Counted from the first letter of the stretch, positions 1-5,652 are shown. The stretch is DNA of 7,624 nucleotides from Clostridia bacterium (GCA_022360735.1 JAKSCF010000396.1:1-7624); one strand, 5' to 3'. Notes: a model not told the origin generated them from the letters alone. Made by a program: numbers and translations.

Positions 1-1070
1 GCATGCATGAGCAGGAAATTAGAAGGATTCTCTTTTTGGCCCACAACTTGAGATACACGTGCTGCCATAGGAACTGCAGATACCCCTGCAGATCCAATTA
101 ATGGATTGATGGTCCCTCCTACTACTTTGTTCATTATTTTAGCCAGTATGACACCTGCTGCTGTTCCTACAGCAAATGCAAAAATACCAAGTACAATAAT
201 TTTTATTGTTTGAATTGTAAGAAACGCTTCAGCTGTAGCTGATGCTCCTACAGCTAGACCTAAAAATATGGTAACTACATTGATTAATGCATTTTCTGCT
301 GTCTCTGATAATCTATTGGCTACTCCGCATTGTTTAAATAAGTTTCCAAGCATCAGCATACCTACTAAAGTAGCTGCCGGAGGTAAAATCAAAGAAACAA
401 CAATGGTTACCATAATTGGGAACAAAATTTTCTCTTTCTGAGATACTGGTCTTAATTGTTCCATCTTAATCATACGTTCTTCTTTTGTTGTTAAAGCTTT
501 CATAATTGGCGGCTGAATGATTGGTACCAGCGCCATATATGAATAAGCTGCTACTGCTATAGCCCCAAGAAGATCTGGCGCCAGTTTGGAAGCTAAAAAT
601 ATTGCTGTCGGACCGTCTGCTCCACCAATAATCCCTATTGCTCCAGCTTCTTGAGCTGTAAATCCTAGAAATATTGCTCCCAAGAAAGTAGTAAATATTC
701 CAAATTGAGCTGCTGCACCAAGTAAAAGTGACTTAGGATTTGCAATCAGTGGTCCAAAATCAGTCATTGCTCCGACACCCATAAAAATGATTGGAGGGAA
801 TAATCCCAGTTTATTTCCCTGATAAAAATAATACAGTAATCCACCTATTTCTTTATCTGTTGCAGATTTCATCAAATCTGCAAAAGGGAGATTTGTAAGT
901 AACATTCCAAAGGCAATGGGCACTAAAAGCAGTGGTTCAAAACCTTTTCCAATTGCTAAATACAATAGCACAAGTGACACCAGTATCATAATCAATTGAA
1001 GCCAACCTGCTTGATCAGTAAATGCAGTAAAACCAGTGCTACTTAAAAATTCATATATCGCTTGTTGCAT
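1..1070 (-). CDS. mmdB: Sodium ion-translocating methylmalonyl-CoA decarboxylase, beta (membrane) subunit, 3'-truncated by window edge
   Basis: An open frame reads from ATG at 1068-1070 to the left edge, giving 356 residues with no stop. The start is preceded by a good AGGAG site about 8 bases upstream and 39 bp after the mmdC stop. The protein is very hydrophobic, with many membrane segments. Two family hallmarks are visible: GGADGPT at residues 149-155, carrying the aspartate (D152) known from OadB/GcdB/MmdB to matter for Na+ coupling, and the late block around residues 319-338 containing NPLIG, GVSAVP and AAR. In this family the beta subunit decarboxylates carboxybiotin in the membrane and exports Na+. 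Relatives are about 375 residues, so roughly 20 C-terminal residues lie outside the window. Sequence alone cannot separate MmdB from OadB or GcdB; I chose Mmd because the carboxyltransferase partner is MmdA-like. Confidence 0.93.
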   Translation of the reverse strand, partial: MQQAIYEFLSSTGFTAFTDQAGWLQLIMILVSLVLLYLAIGKGFEPLLLVPIAFGMLLTNLPFADLMKSATDKEIGGLLYYFYQGNKLGLFPPIIFMGVGAMTDFGPLIANPKSLLLGAAAQFGIFTTFLGAIFLGFTAQEAGAIGIIGGADGPTAIFLASKLAPDLLGAIAVAAYSYMALVPIIQPPIMKALTTKEERMIKMEQLRPVSQKEKILFPIMVTIVVSLILPPAATLVGMLMLGNLFKQCGVANRLSETAENALINVVTIFLGLAVGASATAEAFLTIQTIKIIVLGIFAFAVGTAAGVILAKIMNKVVGGTINPLIGSAGVSAVPMAARVSQVVGQKENPSNFLLMH

Positions 1071-1109
1071 CGAAATGTCTCCTTTCTTCAACTTTTTCTC
1101 TAGATGAGA

Positions 1110-1529
1110 CTAACCGATAACAACCAGCACGTCTCCAGCATTTACAGATGCACCTTTTGCTACATTAATGGATGCAACTGTTCCGTCTGCAGGTGCCATA
1201 ATTTCATTTTCCATTTTCATCGCTTCTAGTACAAGCAACACTTGTCCATTAGAAACTTGGTCGCCTTCACTAACTTTTATATCTAATATTGTACCAGGCA
1301 TTGGAGCTGTAACTGAATTAGATCCTGCAGGTGCAGGCTTTGGCGCTGCAGGTGCAGGTGCAGCCTTCGGTGCTTCAGGTGCCGGTGCAGCTTTTGGTGC
1401 TGCCGCAGGAGCAGGTGCAGCTTTTGGTGCCGGCACTGCTGCAGCCGGTGCAGGTACAGCTACTCCTCCAACTTCTTCTACTTCTACTTCGTAACTCTTT
1501 CCATTTACAGTTATATTATATTTTTTCAT
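1110..1529 (-). CDS. mmdC: Biotin carboxyl carrier protein (gamma subunit) of methylmalonyl-CoA decarboxylase
   Basis: This 139-residue protein has three parts. Residues 1-22 are a short N-terminal segment, about 24-69 are an Ala/Pro-rich flexible linker with scattered lysines, and 72-139 are a biotinyl (lipoyl-like) domain. The biotinylation motif EAMKMEN is at residues 102-108, with K105 as the expected biotin-accepting lysine. In the complex this protein carries CO2 as carboxybiotin from the carboxyltransferase MmdA to the membrane subunit MmdB; the linker is the swinging arm. The ATG start has an AAGGAGG site 11 bases upstream. It lies 36 bp after mmdD and 39 bp before mmdB, consistent with co-transcription. 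Stand-alone carriers of similar architecture occur in glutaconyl-CoA and oxaloacetate decarboxylases, so the substrate assignment rests on the neighbours. Confidence 0.93.
   Translation of the reverse strand: MKKYNITVNGKSYEVEVEEVGGVAVPAPAAAVPAPKAAPAPAAAPKAAPAPEAPKAAPAPAAPKPAPAGSNSVTAPMPGTILDIKVSEGDQVSNGQVLLVLEAMKMENEIMAPADGTVASINVAKGASVNAGDVLVVIG
1323..1460 (-). repeat. Ala/Pro-rich linker-coding imperfect repeats within mmdC
   Basis: This stretch codes for residues 24-69 of the biotin carrier and consists of imperfect copies of codons for motifs such as APAPAAP and PKAAPAP. It is GC-richer and more repetitive than the DNA around it. Such linkers are usual in biotin carriers of Na+-pump decarboxylases. 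Their length can vary between strains through repeat slippage; that variability is inferred here, not seen. Confidence 0.8.
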
Positions 1530-1565
1530 TTTACTTGATTCCTCCTTACAGACATATTTAATGAT

Positions 1566-1985
1566 TTAAAACCTTCTACTGTCTAATTGTTCATGTTTCG
1601 CTACGTTCGCCCATGCCGGCATTCTATGTTCAGATCTTTTAATATTTTTTACAATAATGGTTTGTATAGGCCTTTGCATACTTGCTGCTATAGCTGCAGT
1701 GATGACTGCAATCAGTTCTTCATCTTCCTCTGCTCCGCTGACAGCTGTATCCTCCACGGGAGTTACTGGTGGTGCTGCCGGCGTAATAGCAGGTTTTTGT
1801 TGGACAGGCTTATACATCATCTTTGTCATAACAGCAATGAGTCCCCAAAGTATTAGCAATACAACAAATGTAATCAACATACCCAGTATGGTAACTATAA
1901 GCGCTCCTGCTAATTTATCAGATGTTGACATTTGCTTCATTAACTCAGGATCTGCCAGCCGTTCAATTATTCCTAGTTTATCCAC
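1566..1985 (-). CDS. mmdD: OadG-family small membrane subunit (delta) of methylmalonyl-CoA decarboxylase
   Basis: This 139-residue protein has one strongly hydrophobic helix at about residues 27-52, a Pro/Ala-rich linker (about 60-82), an acidic patch (EEDEE, 86-90), and a C-terminal helix-like region. It ends in a basic segment with PAWAN (123-127) and LDSRRF at the terminus. One N-terminal membrane anchor, a Pro-rich linker and a short C-terminal tail with a W and final arginines are typical of OadG/MmdD/GcdD small subunits. In the family this subunit holds the soluble carboxyltransferase and biotin carrier on the membrane subunit. The start is GTG (1983-1985), not ATG, and is supported by a GAGGTGAT site at ideal spacing. 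It lies between mmdA (25 bp gap) and mmdC (36 bp gap). Small subunits diverge quickly, so position in the operon adds to the assignment. Confidence 0.85.
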   Translation of the reverse strand: MDKLGIIERLADPELMKQMSTSDKLAGALIVTILGMLITFVVLLILWGLIAVMTKMMYKPVQQKPAITPAAPPVTPVEDTAVSGAEEDEELIAVITAAIAASMQRPIQTIIVKNIKRSEHRMPAWANVAKHEQLDSRRF

Positions 1986-1988
1986 TTT

Positions 1989-1996
1989 ATCACCTC
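1989..1996 (-). promoter_or_regulatory. Ribosome binding site fixing the GTG start of mmdD
   Basis: The minus strand reads GAGGTGAT, close to the full anti-Shine-Dalgarno complement. Seven bases separate the GAGG core from GTG at 1983-1985. No ATG at similar spacing exists in the frame, so this site decides the start. Confidence 0.75.
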
Positions 1997-2010
1997 AATT
2001 CCTATTATTA

Positions 2011-3552
2011 TTAAAGAGGTATATTACCGTGTTTCTTTGGCGGCAATGATTGTCTCTTTGAAGCTAACATATCAAATGCATTGATAAGTCTTGGTCTTGT
2101 TATGCTTGGCTCAATGATGTCATCTACATAACCTCTCTCTGCCGCTTTATACGGATTAGCAAATTGTTCTTTATATTCTTGAATTTTTTCCTGTCTTTTT
2201 GTCACTGGATCATCCGAATCACTAATATCATTTTTAAATACGATATTTGCTGCTCCCTCTGGTCCCATTACTGCAATTTCCGATGATGGCCATGCCAATA
2301 CAGTATCCGCTCCTAATTCTTTGTTACACATACCTATATATGCCCCACCATATGCTTTTCTGGTAATTAGGGTCAGTTTTGGTACTGTTGCTTCGCTGTA
2401 TGCATAAAGCATTTTTGCTCCATGGCGTATTATCCCGCCATATTCTTGTCCGGTTCCAGGTAGGAATCCAGGTACATCTACTATGCTTAATATCGGTATA
2501 TTAAATGCATCACACCTTCTGATAAATCTTGCTGCTTTATCGGATGCATCAATATCTAAACATCCTGCCAATACTTTTGGTTGATTGGCTATTATGCCTA
2601 TTGTCTGTCCGTCTAGTCTTGCAAAGCATGTTACCATATTTTTAGCGTAATATTCTTGTACATCAAGATATTCTCCGTTGTCTACCAATTGTTTTATGAT
2701 ATCGTACACATCGTAAGGCTTGTTTGGATTCTCAGGCATAAAGCTGTCTAATTCTACATTTAGTCGGTTTGGATCGTCTTCAGTTCCATACACAGGAGGC
2801 GTTTCCATATTATTGGATGGTAAATAGCTTAATAGGTTTTTAATTTGATGAATACAGTCTTCATCATTTGATGCAAGAAAATGTGCAACCCCACTAATAC
2901 TATTATGTGTCATCGCTCCACCTAACTGCTCTGCCGATACTTCTTCTCCTGTTACTGTTTTTATGACTTGAGGCCCTGTGATAAACATTTGGCTGGTTTT
3001 ATCAACCATAAATACAAAATCGGTTATTGCCGGTGAGTATACTGCTCCTCCTGCACAAGGTCCCATGATTGCTGAGATTTGTGGTATAACGCCTGATGAG
3101 ATGGTATTTCTATAAAAGATTTTTCCAAATCCGGATAAAGCATTTACACCTTCTTGTATCCTTGCTCCTCCTGAATCATTTAATCCAACTACCGGTGCTC
3201 CCACTTTTAAAGCATTATCTTGTACCTTTACGATTTTCTCAGCATGATATTCTCCCAAAGATCCGCCAAGAACTGTAAAGTCCTGTGCAAATGCATACAC
3301 CAACCGGTCTTCTACCATTCCATAGCCTGTAACTACACCTTCTCCAGGTGCTTCAGTAGATGCCATACTAAAGTTTGTACATCGATGTGTAACATAAGCG
3401 TCTAACTCGACGAACGTTCCTTCGTCAAATAGTAAATTCAGTCTTTCTCTTGCTGTTAACTTTCCTTTTGCATGCTGGGCATCAATTCTTTTAGCCCCAC
3501 CGCCTTGTGTGATTTTTTCTCTTCTTTGGCGAAGCTCTTCCATTTTGCTCAT
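2011..3552 (-). CDS. mmdA: Methylmalonyl-CoA decarboxylase alpha subunit (carboxyltransferase)
   Basis: This 513-residue acyl-CoA carboxyltransferase has two crotonase-like halves. The N-terminal half carries LNDSGGARIQEG (124-135) and the oxyanion-hole loop GPCAGGA (164-170). The C-terminal half carries GFLPGTGQEYGG (362-373), RKAYGGAYIGM (398-408) and the family ending KHGNIPL. The enzyme moves the carboxyl group of (S)-methylmalonyl-CoA to the biotin of MmdC, giving propionyl-CoA. The length matches MmdA and propionyl-CoA carboxylase beta chains (about 510) and is shorter than glutaconyl-CoA decarboxylase alpha (about 590). The alpha subunit of oxaloacetate decarboxylase belongs to an unrelated fold. 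The absence of a biotin carboxylase gene and the presence of mmdD, mmdC and mmdB downstream favour decarboxylase over carboxylase. An AGGAGG site lies 7 bases before the ATG. No missing catalytic motif was seen. Confidence 0.93.
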   Translation of the reverse strand: MSKMEELRQRREKITQGGGAKRIDAQHAKGKLTARERLNLLFDEGTFVELDAYVTHRCTNFSMASTEAPGEGVVTGYGMVEDRLVYAFAQDFTVLGGSLGEYHAEKIVKVQDNALKVGAPVVGLNDSGGARIQEGVNALSGFGKIFYRNTISSGVIPQISAIMGPCAGGAVYSPAITDFVFMVDKTSQMFITGPQVIKTVTGEEVSAEQLGGAMTHNSISGVAHFLASNDEDCIHQIKNLLSYLPSNNMETPPVYGTEDDPNRLNVELDSFMPENPNKPYDVYDIIKQLVDNGEYLDVQEYYAKNMVTCFARLDGQTIGIIANQPKVLAGCLDIDASDKAARFIRRCDAFNIPILSIVDVPGFLPGTGQEYGGIIRHGAKMLYAYSEATVPKLTLITRKAYGGAYIGMCNKELGADTVLAWPSSEIAVMGPEGAANIVFKNDISDSDDPVTKRQEKIQEYKEQFANPYKAAERGYVDDIIEPSITRPRLINAFDMLASKRQSLPPKKHGNIPL

Positions 3553-3559
3553 TTTCTAA

Positions 3560-3565
3560 CCTCCT
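3560..3565 (-). promoter_or_regulatory. Ribosome binding site of mmdA
   Basis: The minus strand reads AGGAGG, 7 bases before the ATG at 3550-3552. A second in-frame ATG three codons later (3541-3543) is spaced less well, so the first is preferred. Confidence 0.85.
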
Positions 3566-3574
3566 ATTGTAATT

Positions 3575-3591
3575 TATACAAAGTCTGTATA
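3575..3591. promoter_or_regulatory. Inverted repeat in the mmdA leader (possible operator or hairpin)
   Basis: The minus strand reads TATACAGACTTTGTATA: two perfect 6-bp arms, TATACA and TGTATA, around a 5-base spacer. It ends about 10 bp upstream of the mmdA ribosome site. The arms share the TGTATA core with the palindromes at 3684-3695 and 4455-4462. It could be a half-site pair for the same regulator or a small leader hairpin. Confidence 0.35.
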
Positions 3592-3619
3592 CTCTGATAC
3601 TTAAATTCCATTGCAACCC

Positions 3620-3625
3620 ATTATA
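3620..3625 (-). promoter_or_regulatory. Possible -10 box of an mmdA promoter
   Basis: The minus strand has an exact TATAAT, about 67 bp upstream of the mmdA start. No good -35 box sits at 16-18 bp. The nearest likeness, TTAACA, is only 14 bp upstream, so this is a weak call and could be chance in AT-rich DNA. Confidence 0.35.
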
Positions 3626-3683
3626 TCCCTTACAGTCTTTGTTAATATTACAACATAATTTTTCTTTTTTCAATGCTAATTAC

Positions 3684-3695
3684 AATGTATACATT
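3684..3695. promoter_or_regulatory. 12-bp perfect palindrome upstream of mmdA (putative operator)
   Basis: The sequence AATGTATACATT is its own reverse complement, with no spacer. It contains the 8-bp core TGTATACA, which also occurs at 4455-4462 over the predicted fumB transcription start. Palindromes with a TGTATACA-like core are known operators of some GntR/FCD-type regulators of organic acid metabolism. That link is inference from form only. Confidence 0.4.
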
Positions 3696-3720
3696 ATTTT
3701 TTCAAAAAAAATTTTTCCAA

Positions 3721-3740
3721 ATAAAATATGGGTATTTTAT
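3721..3740 (-). terminator. Weak AT-only hairpin, possible end of the fumarase transcript
   Basis: Two perfect 8-bp arms (ATAAAATA and TATTTTAT) surround a 4-base loop. On the minus strand a run of eight T follows about 9 bases later. The stem has no G-C pair, so it would be a poor terminator and may be chance in this AT-rich stretch. Confidence 0.2.
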
Positions 3741-3857
3741 ACATATATGAATGCTTAATTTATTTTAATTTATTTAATGCTTCTTTGACATATTTTAATT
3801 ATTTTGAAAGCTTTTTAATTTTAATTCAAATATCTCGAAAAATAGACTTATGCAGGA

Positions 3858-4427
3858 TCATATTTTAATTGATTTTAATTGATACTGCTCTCTGGCCAAA
3901 TCATAGATACATTTTCCAAGTGAATCAATGGCCACTACCACAGGAAAATCCTCTACAATAATTTTTCTAATAGCTTCAGTCCCTAAATCTTCATAAGCCA
4001 CATATTCTATTTGCTTAATAGCATTAGATATTAAAGCACCGGCGCCTCCTAATGCAGCAAAATATACTGCATTATTATCCTTTATACCTTGAATAACTTC
4101 CTTACTTCTTATGCCTTTGCCTATCATTCCTTTAAGTCCTGCTTCCAGCAGCGGTACGGTCATCTTGTCCATCCTGCTGCTGGTAGTAGGACCAAAAGAG
4201 CCCGAAATATTACCGGGTCTCGGTGGTGTAGGCCCGGCATAATAAATGATTGCATTTTCTAACTCTATGGGCATTTTCTCACCTTTTATTAATGATTCCT
4301 TCATTCTTATATGTGCTGCGTCTCGTGCTGTATATAATGTTCCTGAAATCAATACCATATCACCACATTCAAGGGTATTGATTTTATCATTGGTTAAAGG
4401 TGTTATTAACCGTTTTGGCTTCATCAT
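3858..4427 (-). CDS. fumB: Class I (iron-sulfur) fumarate hydratase, beta subunit
   Basis: This 189-residue protein matches the C-terminal (TtdB-like) domain of class I fumarases. Family blocks visible in order are GDMVLISGTLYTARDAAH (22-39), AGPTPPRPG (64-72), SGSFGPTTSSRMD (75-87), GKGIRS (103-108), YFAALGGAGALI (122-133) and VAIDSLGKCIYDL (165-177). With FumA it forms the [4Fe-4S] enzyme that reversibly hydrates fumarate to L-malate in the cytoplasm; the alpha subunit supplies the cluster ligands. The ATG at 4425-4427 has a GAGGAG site 9 bases upstream; a second ATG follows at once and is less well placed. Tartrate dehydratase shares the fold and cannot be ruled out from sequence, but pairing with a propionate-pathway pump favours fumarase. 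Unusually, it is 370 bp from its partner gene and has its own promoter. Confidence 0.9.
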   Translation of the reverse strand: MMKPKRLITPLTNDKINTLECGDMVLISGTLYTARDAAHIRMKESLIKGEKMPIELENAIIYYAGPTPPRPGNISGSFGPTTSSRMDKMTVPLLEAGLKGMIGKGIRSKEVIQGIKDNNAVYFAALGGAGALISNAIKQIEYVAYEDLGTEAIRKIIVEDFPVVVAIDSLGKCIYDLAREQYQLKSIKI

Positions 4428-4454
4428 GGCTTAAAACTCCTCACTTATTAGGTA

Positions 4455-4462
4455 TGTATACA
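4455..4462. promoter_or_regulatory. TGTATACA palindrome at the predicted fumB transcription start
   Basis: This perfect 8-bp palindrome begins 5 bp downstream of the predicted -10 box, so it covers the expected +1 position, a classic place for a repressor. The same 8-mer is the core of the palindrome at 3684-3695 upstream of mmdA. Confidence 0.4.
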
Positions 4463-4466
4463 AAAT

Positions 4467-4495
4467 ACAATATTAGATTAAGAAATATCTCTCAA
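4467..4495 (-). promoter_or_regulatory. Sigma-A type promoter of fumB
   Basis: On the minus strand TTGAGA (4490-4495, five of six matches to TTGACA) and TATTGT (4467-4472, four of six matches to TATAAT) are separated by exactly 17 bp. The predicted start near 4460 would leave a leader of about 33 bases carrying the GAGGAG site. This is the best promoter-like match I found in the window. Confidence 0.55.
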
Positions 4496-4556
4496 TTTTT
4501 ATATACTGCTTATTCTATGTAATAATTATTATGTCATACTTGGAAATCAGACAGTC

Positions 4557-4585
4557 GAGAAGACGAAATATGAAATTTCTATCTC
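4557..4585. repeat. Hairpin A of repeat unit one
   Basis: An inner stem GAAAT/ATTTC (4565-4569 with 4575-4579) closes a 5-base loop. An outer stem GAGA/TCTC (4557-4560 with 4582-4585) lies across an internal loop. It is at the same place in its unit as the longer hairpin of unit three, and the outer pairs differ from that copy in a compensating way. Confidence 0.6.
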
Positions 4586-4662
4586 CTTGCATGAGACCTA
4601 CATCAGAATCAGGCAGTGTCGAGGACGAAATTAAACTGAAAAACTTTTACTAATCAGGCAGT

Positions 4663-4693
4663 CACGAAGACGAAATTAAAAATTTCTTTCGTG
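4663..4693. repeat. Hairpin A of repeat unit three
   Basis: An outer 6-bp stem CACGAA/TTCGTG (4663-4668 with 4688-4693) and an inner 6-bp stem GAAATT/AATTTC (4672-4677 with 4681-4686) enclose an AAA loop. A GAC/T internal loop separates the stems. All twelve pairs are Watson-Crick. Confidence 0.75.
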
Positions 4694-4703
4694 TTGCATG
4701 AGA

Positions 4704-4734
4704 CCTACATCAGAATTAGAAATTCTGTGTTAGG
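4704..4734. repeat. Hairpin B of repeat unit three
   Basis: The helix pairs CCT/AGG, ACA/TGT and CAGAATT/AATTCTG, interrupted only by single unpaired T residues (4710 and 4731), and closes an AGA loop (4718-4720). That is 13 pairs in 31 bases. Confidence 0.75.
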
Positions 4735-4745
4735 GCTTCAAGATT

Positions 4746-4756
4746 AGAAAGTTTCT
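4746..4756. repeat. Degenerate hairpin A in repeat unit four
   Basis: AGAAA (4746-4750) and TTTCT (4752-4756) are complementary around one base. It sits where hairpin A ends in unit three, but the outer stem and the AATCAGGCAGTC start are missing, so it looks like a worn copy. A one-base loop cannot form as such, so fewer pairs would form. Confidence 0.35.
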
Positions 4757-4764
4757 GTATGAGA

Positions 4765-4794
4765 CCTGCGACGTAATCAGAGATTACTGCTAGG
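4765..4794. repeat. Hairpin B of repeat unit four
   Basis: The helix pairs CCT/AGG, GCG/TGC (one G-T wobble) and GTAATC/GATTAC around the same AGA loop (4779-4781) as unit three. Almost every inner pair differs from unit three yet still pairs, which is the covariation described in the findings. Confidence 0.75.
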
Positions 4795-4797
4795 GCT

Positions 4798-5640
4798 TCA
4801 AATAGTGCATTCTTTGTGTCTGGATACGTGGCAATTTATGTTAACGGTTACGGGGAGTGCTGCTATATGGGTTGGATGTGATTCTATATTGACTGCCAAA
4901 GCAGTTGTACGTCCTCCAAATCCTTGTGGACCAATTCCTAATGCATTGATTCTTTTTAGAATTTCTTCTTCAAGCTCCTGAATATGTGCATTGGCATTTT
5001 TACTTTCTATTGGCCGAAGCAGGGCTTTCTTAGCTAATAAAGCCGATTTCTCCATGGTCCCTCCCATTCCAACTCCAACTACAATAGGTGGACAAGGATT
5101 AGATCCGGCTTTTGATATGGTATCAACTACAAAATTCACTACACCTTCTCTTCCATCAGAAGGTGTCAGCATTTTCATTTGTCCCATATTCTCACTTCCA
5201 AAACCTTTTGCTGCTGCTTTAATAGTGACTTGATCTCCCGGTACCATTTCATAATGAATAATAGCAGGTGTATTATCTTTTGTATTAACTCTTAACAAGG
5301 GATCGTTTACTACCGATTTTCTTAAATATCCTTCTTCATACGCTTCTTTTACACCCTCATTAATAGCTTGTCCTATATACATATCTTTAAGCATGACCTC
5401 TTGCCCTATTTCAATAAAAATAACGGCCATTCCTGTATCTTGGCATATTGGAATTTTCTTTTCTTTTGATATTTCTAGATTTTGTATTAAATTTTCGAGA
5501 ACTTCTTTACCAAGTGGTGAAATTTCATTTTCTTTTGCTGTTTTAAGAGCAGTTGAAACATCTGTTCCTAATTCGTAATTCATTTCTATAAACATGTCTT
5601 TAACCTTTTGTTTGATGAGTCGTGTACTAACTTCTCTCAA
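4798..5640 (-). CDS. fumA: Class I (iron-sulfur) fumarate hydratase, alpha subunit
   Basis: This 280-residue protein matches the N-terminal (TtdA-like) catalytic part of class I fumarases. Three cysteines lie in the family contexts PICQDTGM (64-71), SNPCPPIVVGVG (180-191) and INCHVSRH (268-275). C66, C183 and C270 are the expected [4Fe-4S] ligands, the open iron site binding substrate. KGFGSENMGQMKML (145-158) and GIGPQGFGGRTTAL (235-248) are also family blocks. With FumB it interconverts fumarate and malate; enzymes of this class are oxygen-sensitive. The start is TTG (5638-5640) with a well-spaced GGGGGTGAT site. Starting there gives a normal N-terminus (MREVS). The TGA stop is also the edge of the adjoining repeat array, and the C-terminus appears complete. 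Tartrate dehydratase alpha is the main alternative. Confidence 0.92.
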   Translation of the reverse strand: MREVSTRLIKQKVKDMFIEMNYELGTDVSTALKTAKENEISPLGKEVLENLIQNLEISKEKKIPICQDTGMAVIFIEIGQEVMLKDMYIGQAINEGVKEAYEEGYLRKSVVNDPLLRVNTKDNTPAIIHYEMVPGDQVTIKAAAKGFGSENMGQMKMLTPSDGREGVVNFVVDTISKAGSNPCPPIVVGVGMGGTMEKSALLAKKALLRPIESKNANAHIQELEEEILKRINALGIGPQGFGGRTTALAVNIESHPTHIAALPVTVNINCHVSRHKECTI

Positions 5641-5643
5641 AAA

Positions 5644-5652
5644 ATCACCCCC
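5644..5652 (-). promoter_or_regulatory. Ribosome binding site fixing the TTG start of fumA
   Basis: The minus strand reads GGGGGTGAT, eight of nine matches to GGAGGTGAT, with 7 bases between the G-run and TTG at 5638-5640. The next in-frame ATG lies at codon 16, well inside the conserved domain. Confidence 0.75.

Larger units (their letters stand above)
3553..3857. other. AT-rich intergenic region between fumB and mmdA
   Basis: These 305 bp hold no convincing gene. They are markedly AT-rich, with long A and T tracts near 3694-3720 and several copies of a TTTTAATT motif at 3761-3826. They carry the mmdA ribosome site, a possible -10 box, two palindromic motifs and a weak AT-only hairpin, each listed separately. 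The length and content suggest that the mmd genes have their own promoter rather than depending only on read-through from fumB. Confidence 0.7.
4428..4797. other. Long intergenic region between fumarase subunit genes
   Basis: These 370 bp hold no open frame with coding character. They contain the fumB promoter and palindrome (4455-4495), an AT-rich stretch (4496-4544), and the structured repeat array (4545-4800). Two-subunit fumarase genes are commonly adjacent or nearly so, which makes the gap notable. Confidence 0.8.
4545..4800. repeat. Array of four structured repeat units between fumA and fumB
   Basis: Read on the plus strand there are four related units: 4545-4606, 4607-4651, 4652-4740 and 4741-4800. 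Unit three looks complete. It starts AATCAGGCAGTC, forms hairpin A, continues through GCATGAGACCT, forms hairpin B, and ends TTAGGGCTTCA. Units one and two keep the left part, and unit four keeps mainly the right part. GCATGAGACCTACATCAG is shared by units one and three, and TAGGGCTTCA by three and four. Hairpin stems differ in sequence between units but keep pairing. Both reading directions keep the fold; the fum transcript would carry the complementary form. I do not recognise this as a named repeat or riboswitch. Confidence 0.85.

Noticed and set aside
1168..1494. Plus-strand reading frame of 108 codons over mmdC
   Set aside because: It is the antisense of the Ala/Pro-rich linker and biotin domain. 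Its Gly/Ala-rich composition comes from the repeat, it has no family motif, and it opposes a clear gene.
1657..2049. Plus-strand 130-codon frame over mmdD
   Set aside because: It is a shadow of the hydrophobic and Pro-rich mmdD sequence on the other strand, with no ribosome site or family motif.
2011..3552. Glutaconyl-CoA or oxaloacetate decarboxylase alpha subunit, or acyl-CoA carboxylase beta chain
   Set aside because: Glutaconyl-CoA decarboxylase alpha is about 70 residues longer. Oxaloacetate decarboxylase alpha has a different fold. A carboxylase would need a biotin carboxylase, whereas a Na+-pump membrane subunit lies in the operon instead.
3491..3673. Minus-strand 60-codon frame overlapping the mmdA start
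   Set aside because: It is out of frame with mmdA, covers its ribosome site, has no ribosome site of its own that I can see and shows no recognisable protein features.
4545..4800. CRISPR array
   Set aside because: Units are of unequal length, share several internal blocks rather than one fixed repeat, and have no spacers of even size. The variable parts are stem arms that pair within each unit.
4545..4800. Known metabolite riboswitch (SAM, T-box, c-di-GMP, lysine, THF) controlling fumB
   Set aside because: None of the conserved core sequences I know from these classes is present. The repeats also end before the predicted fumB promoter, so they would not be in the fumB-only transcript.
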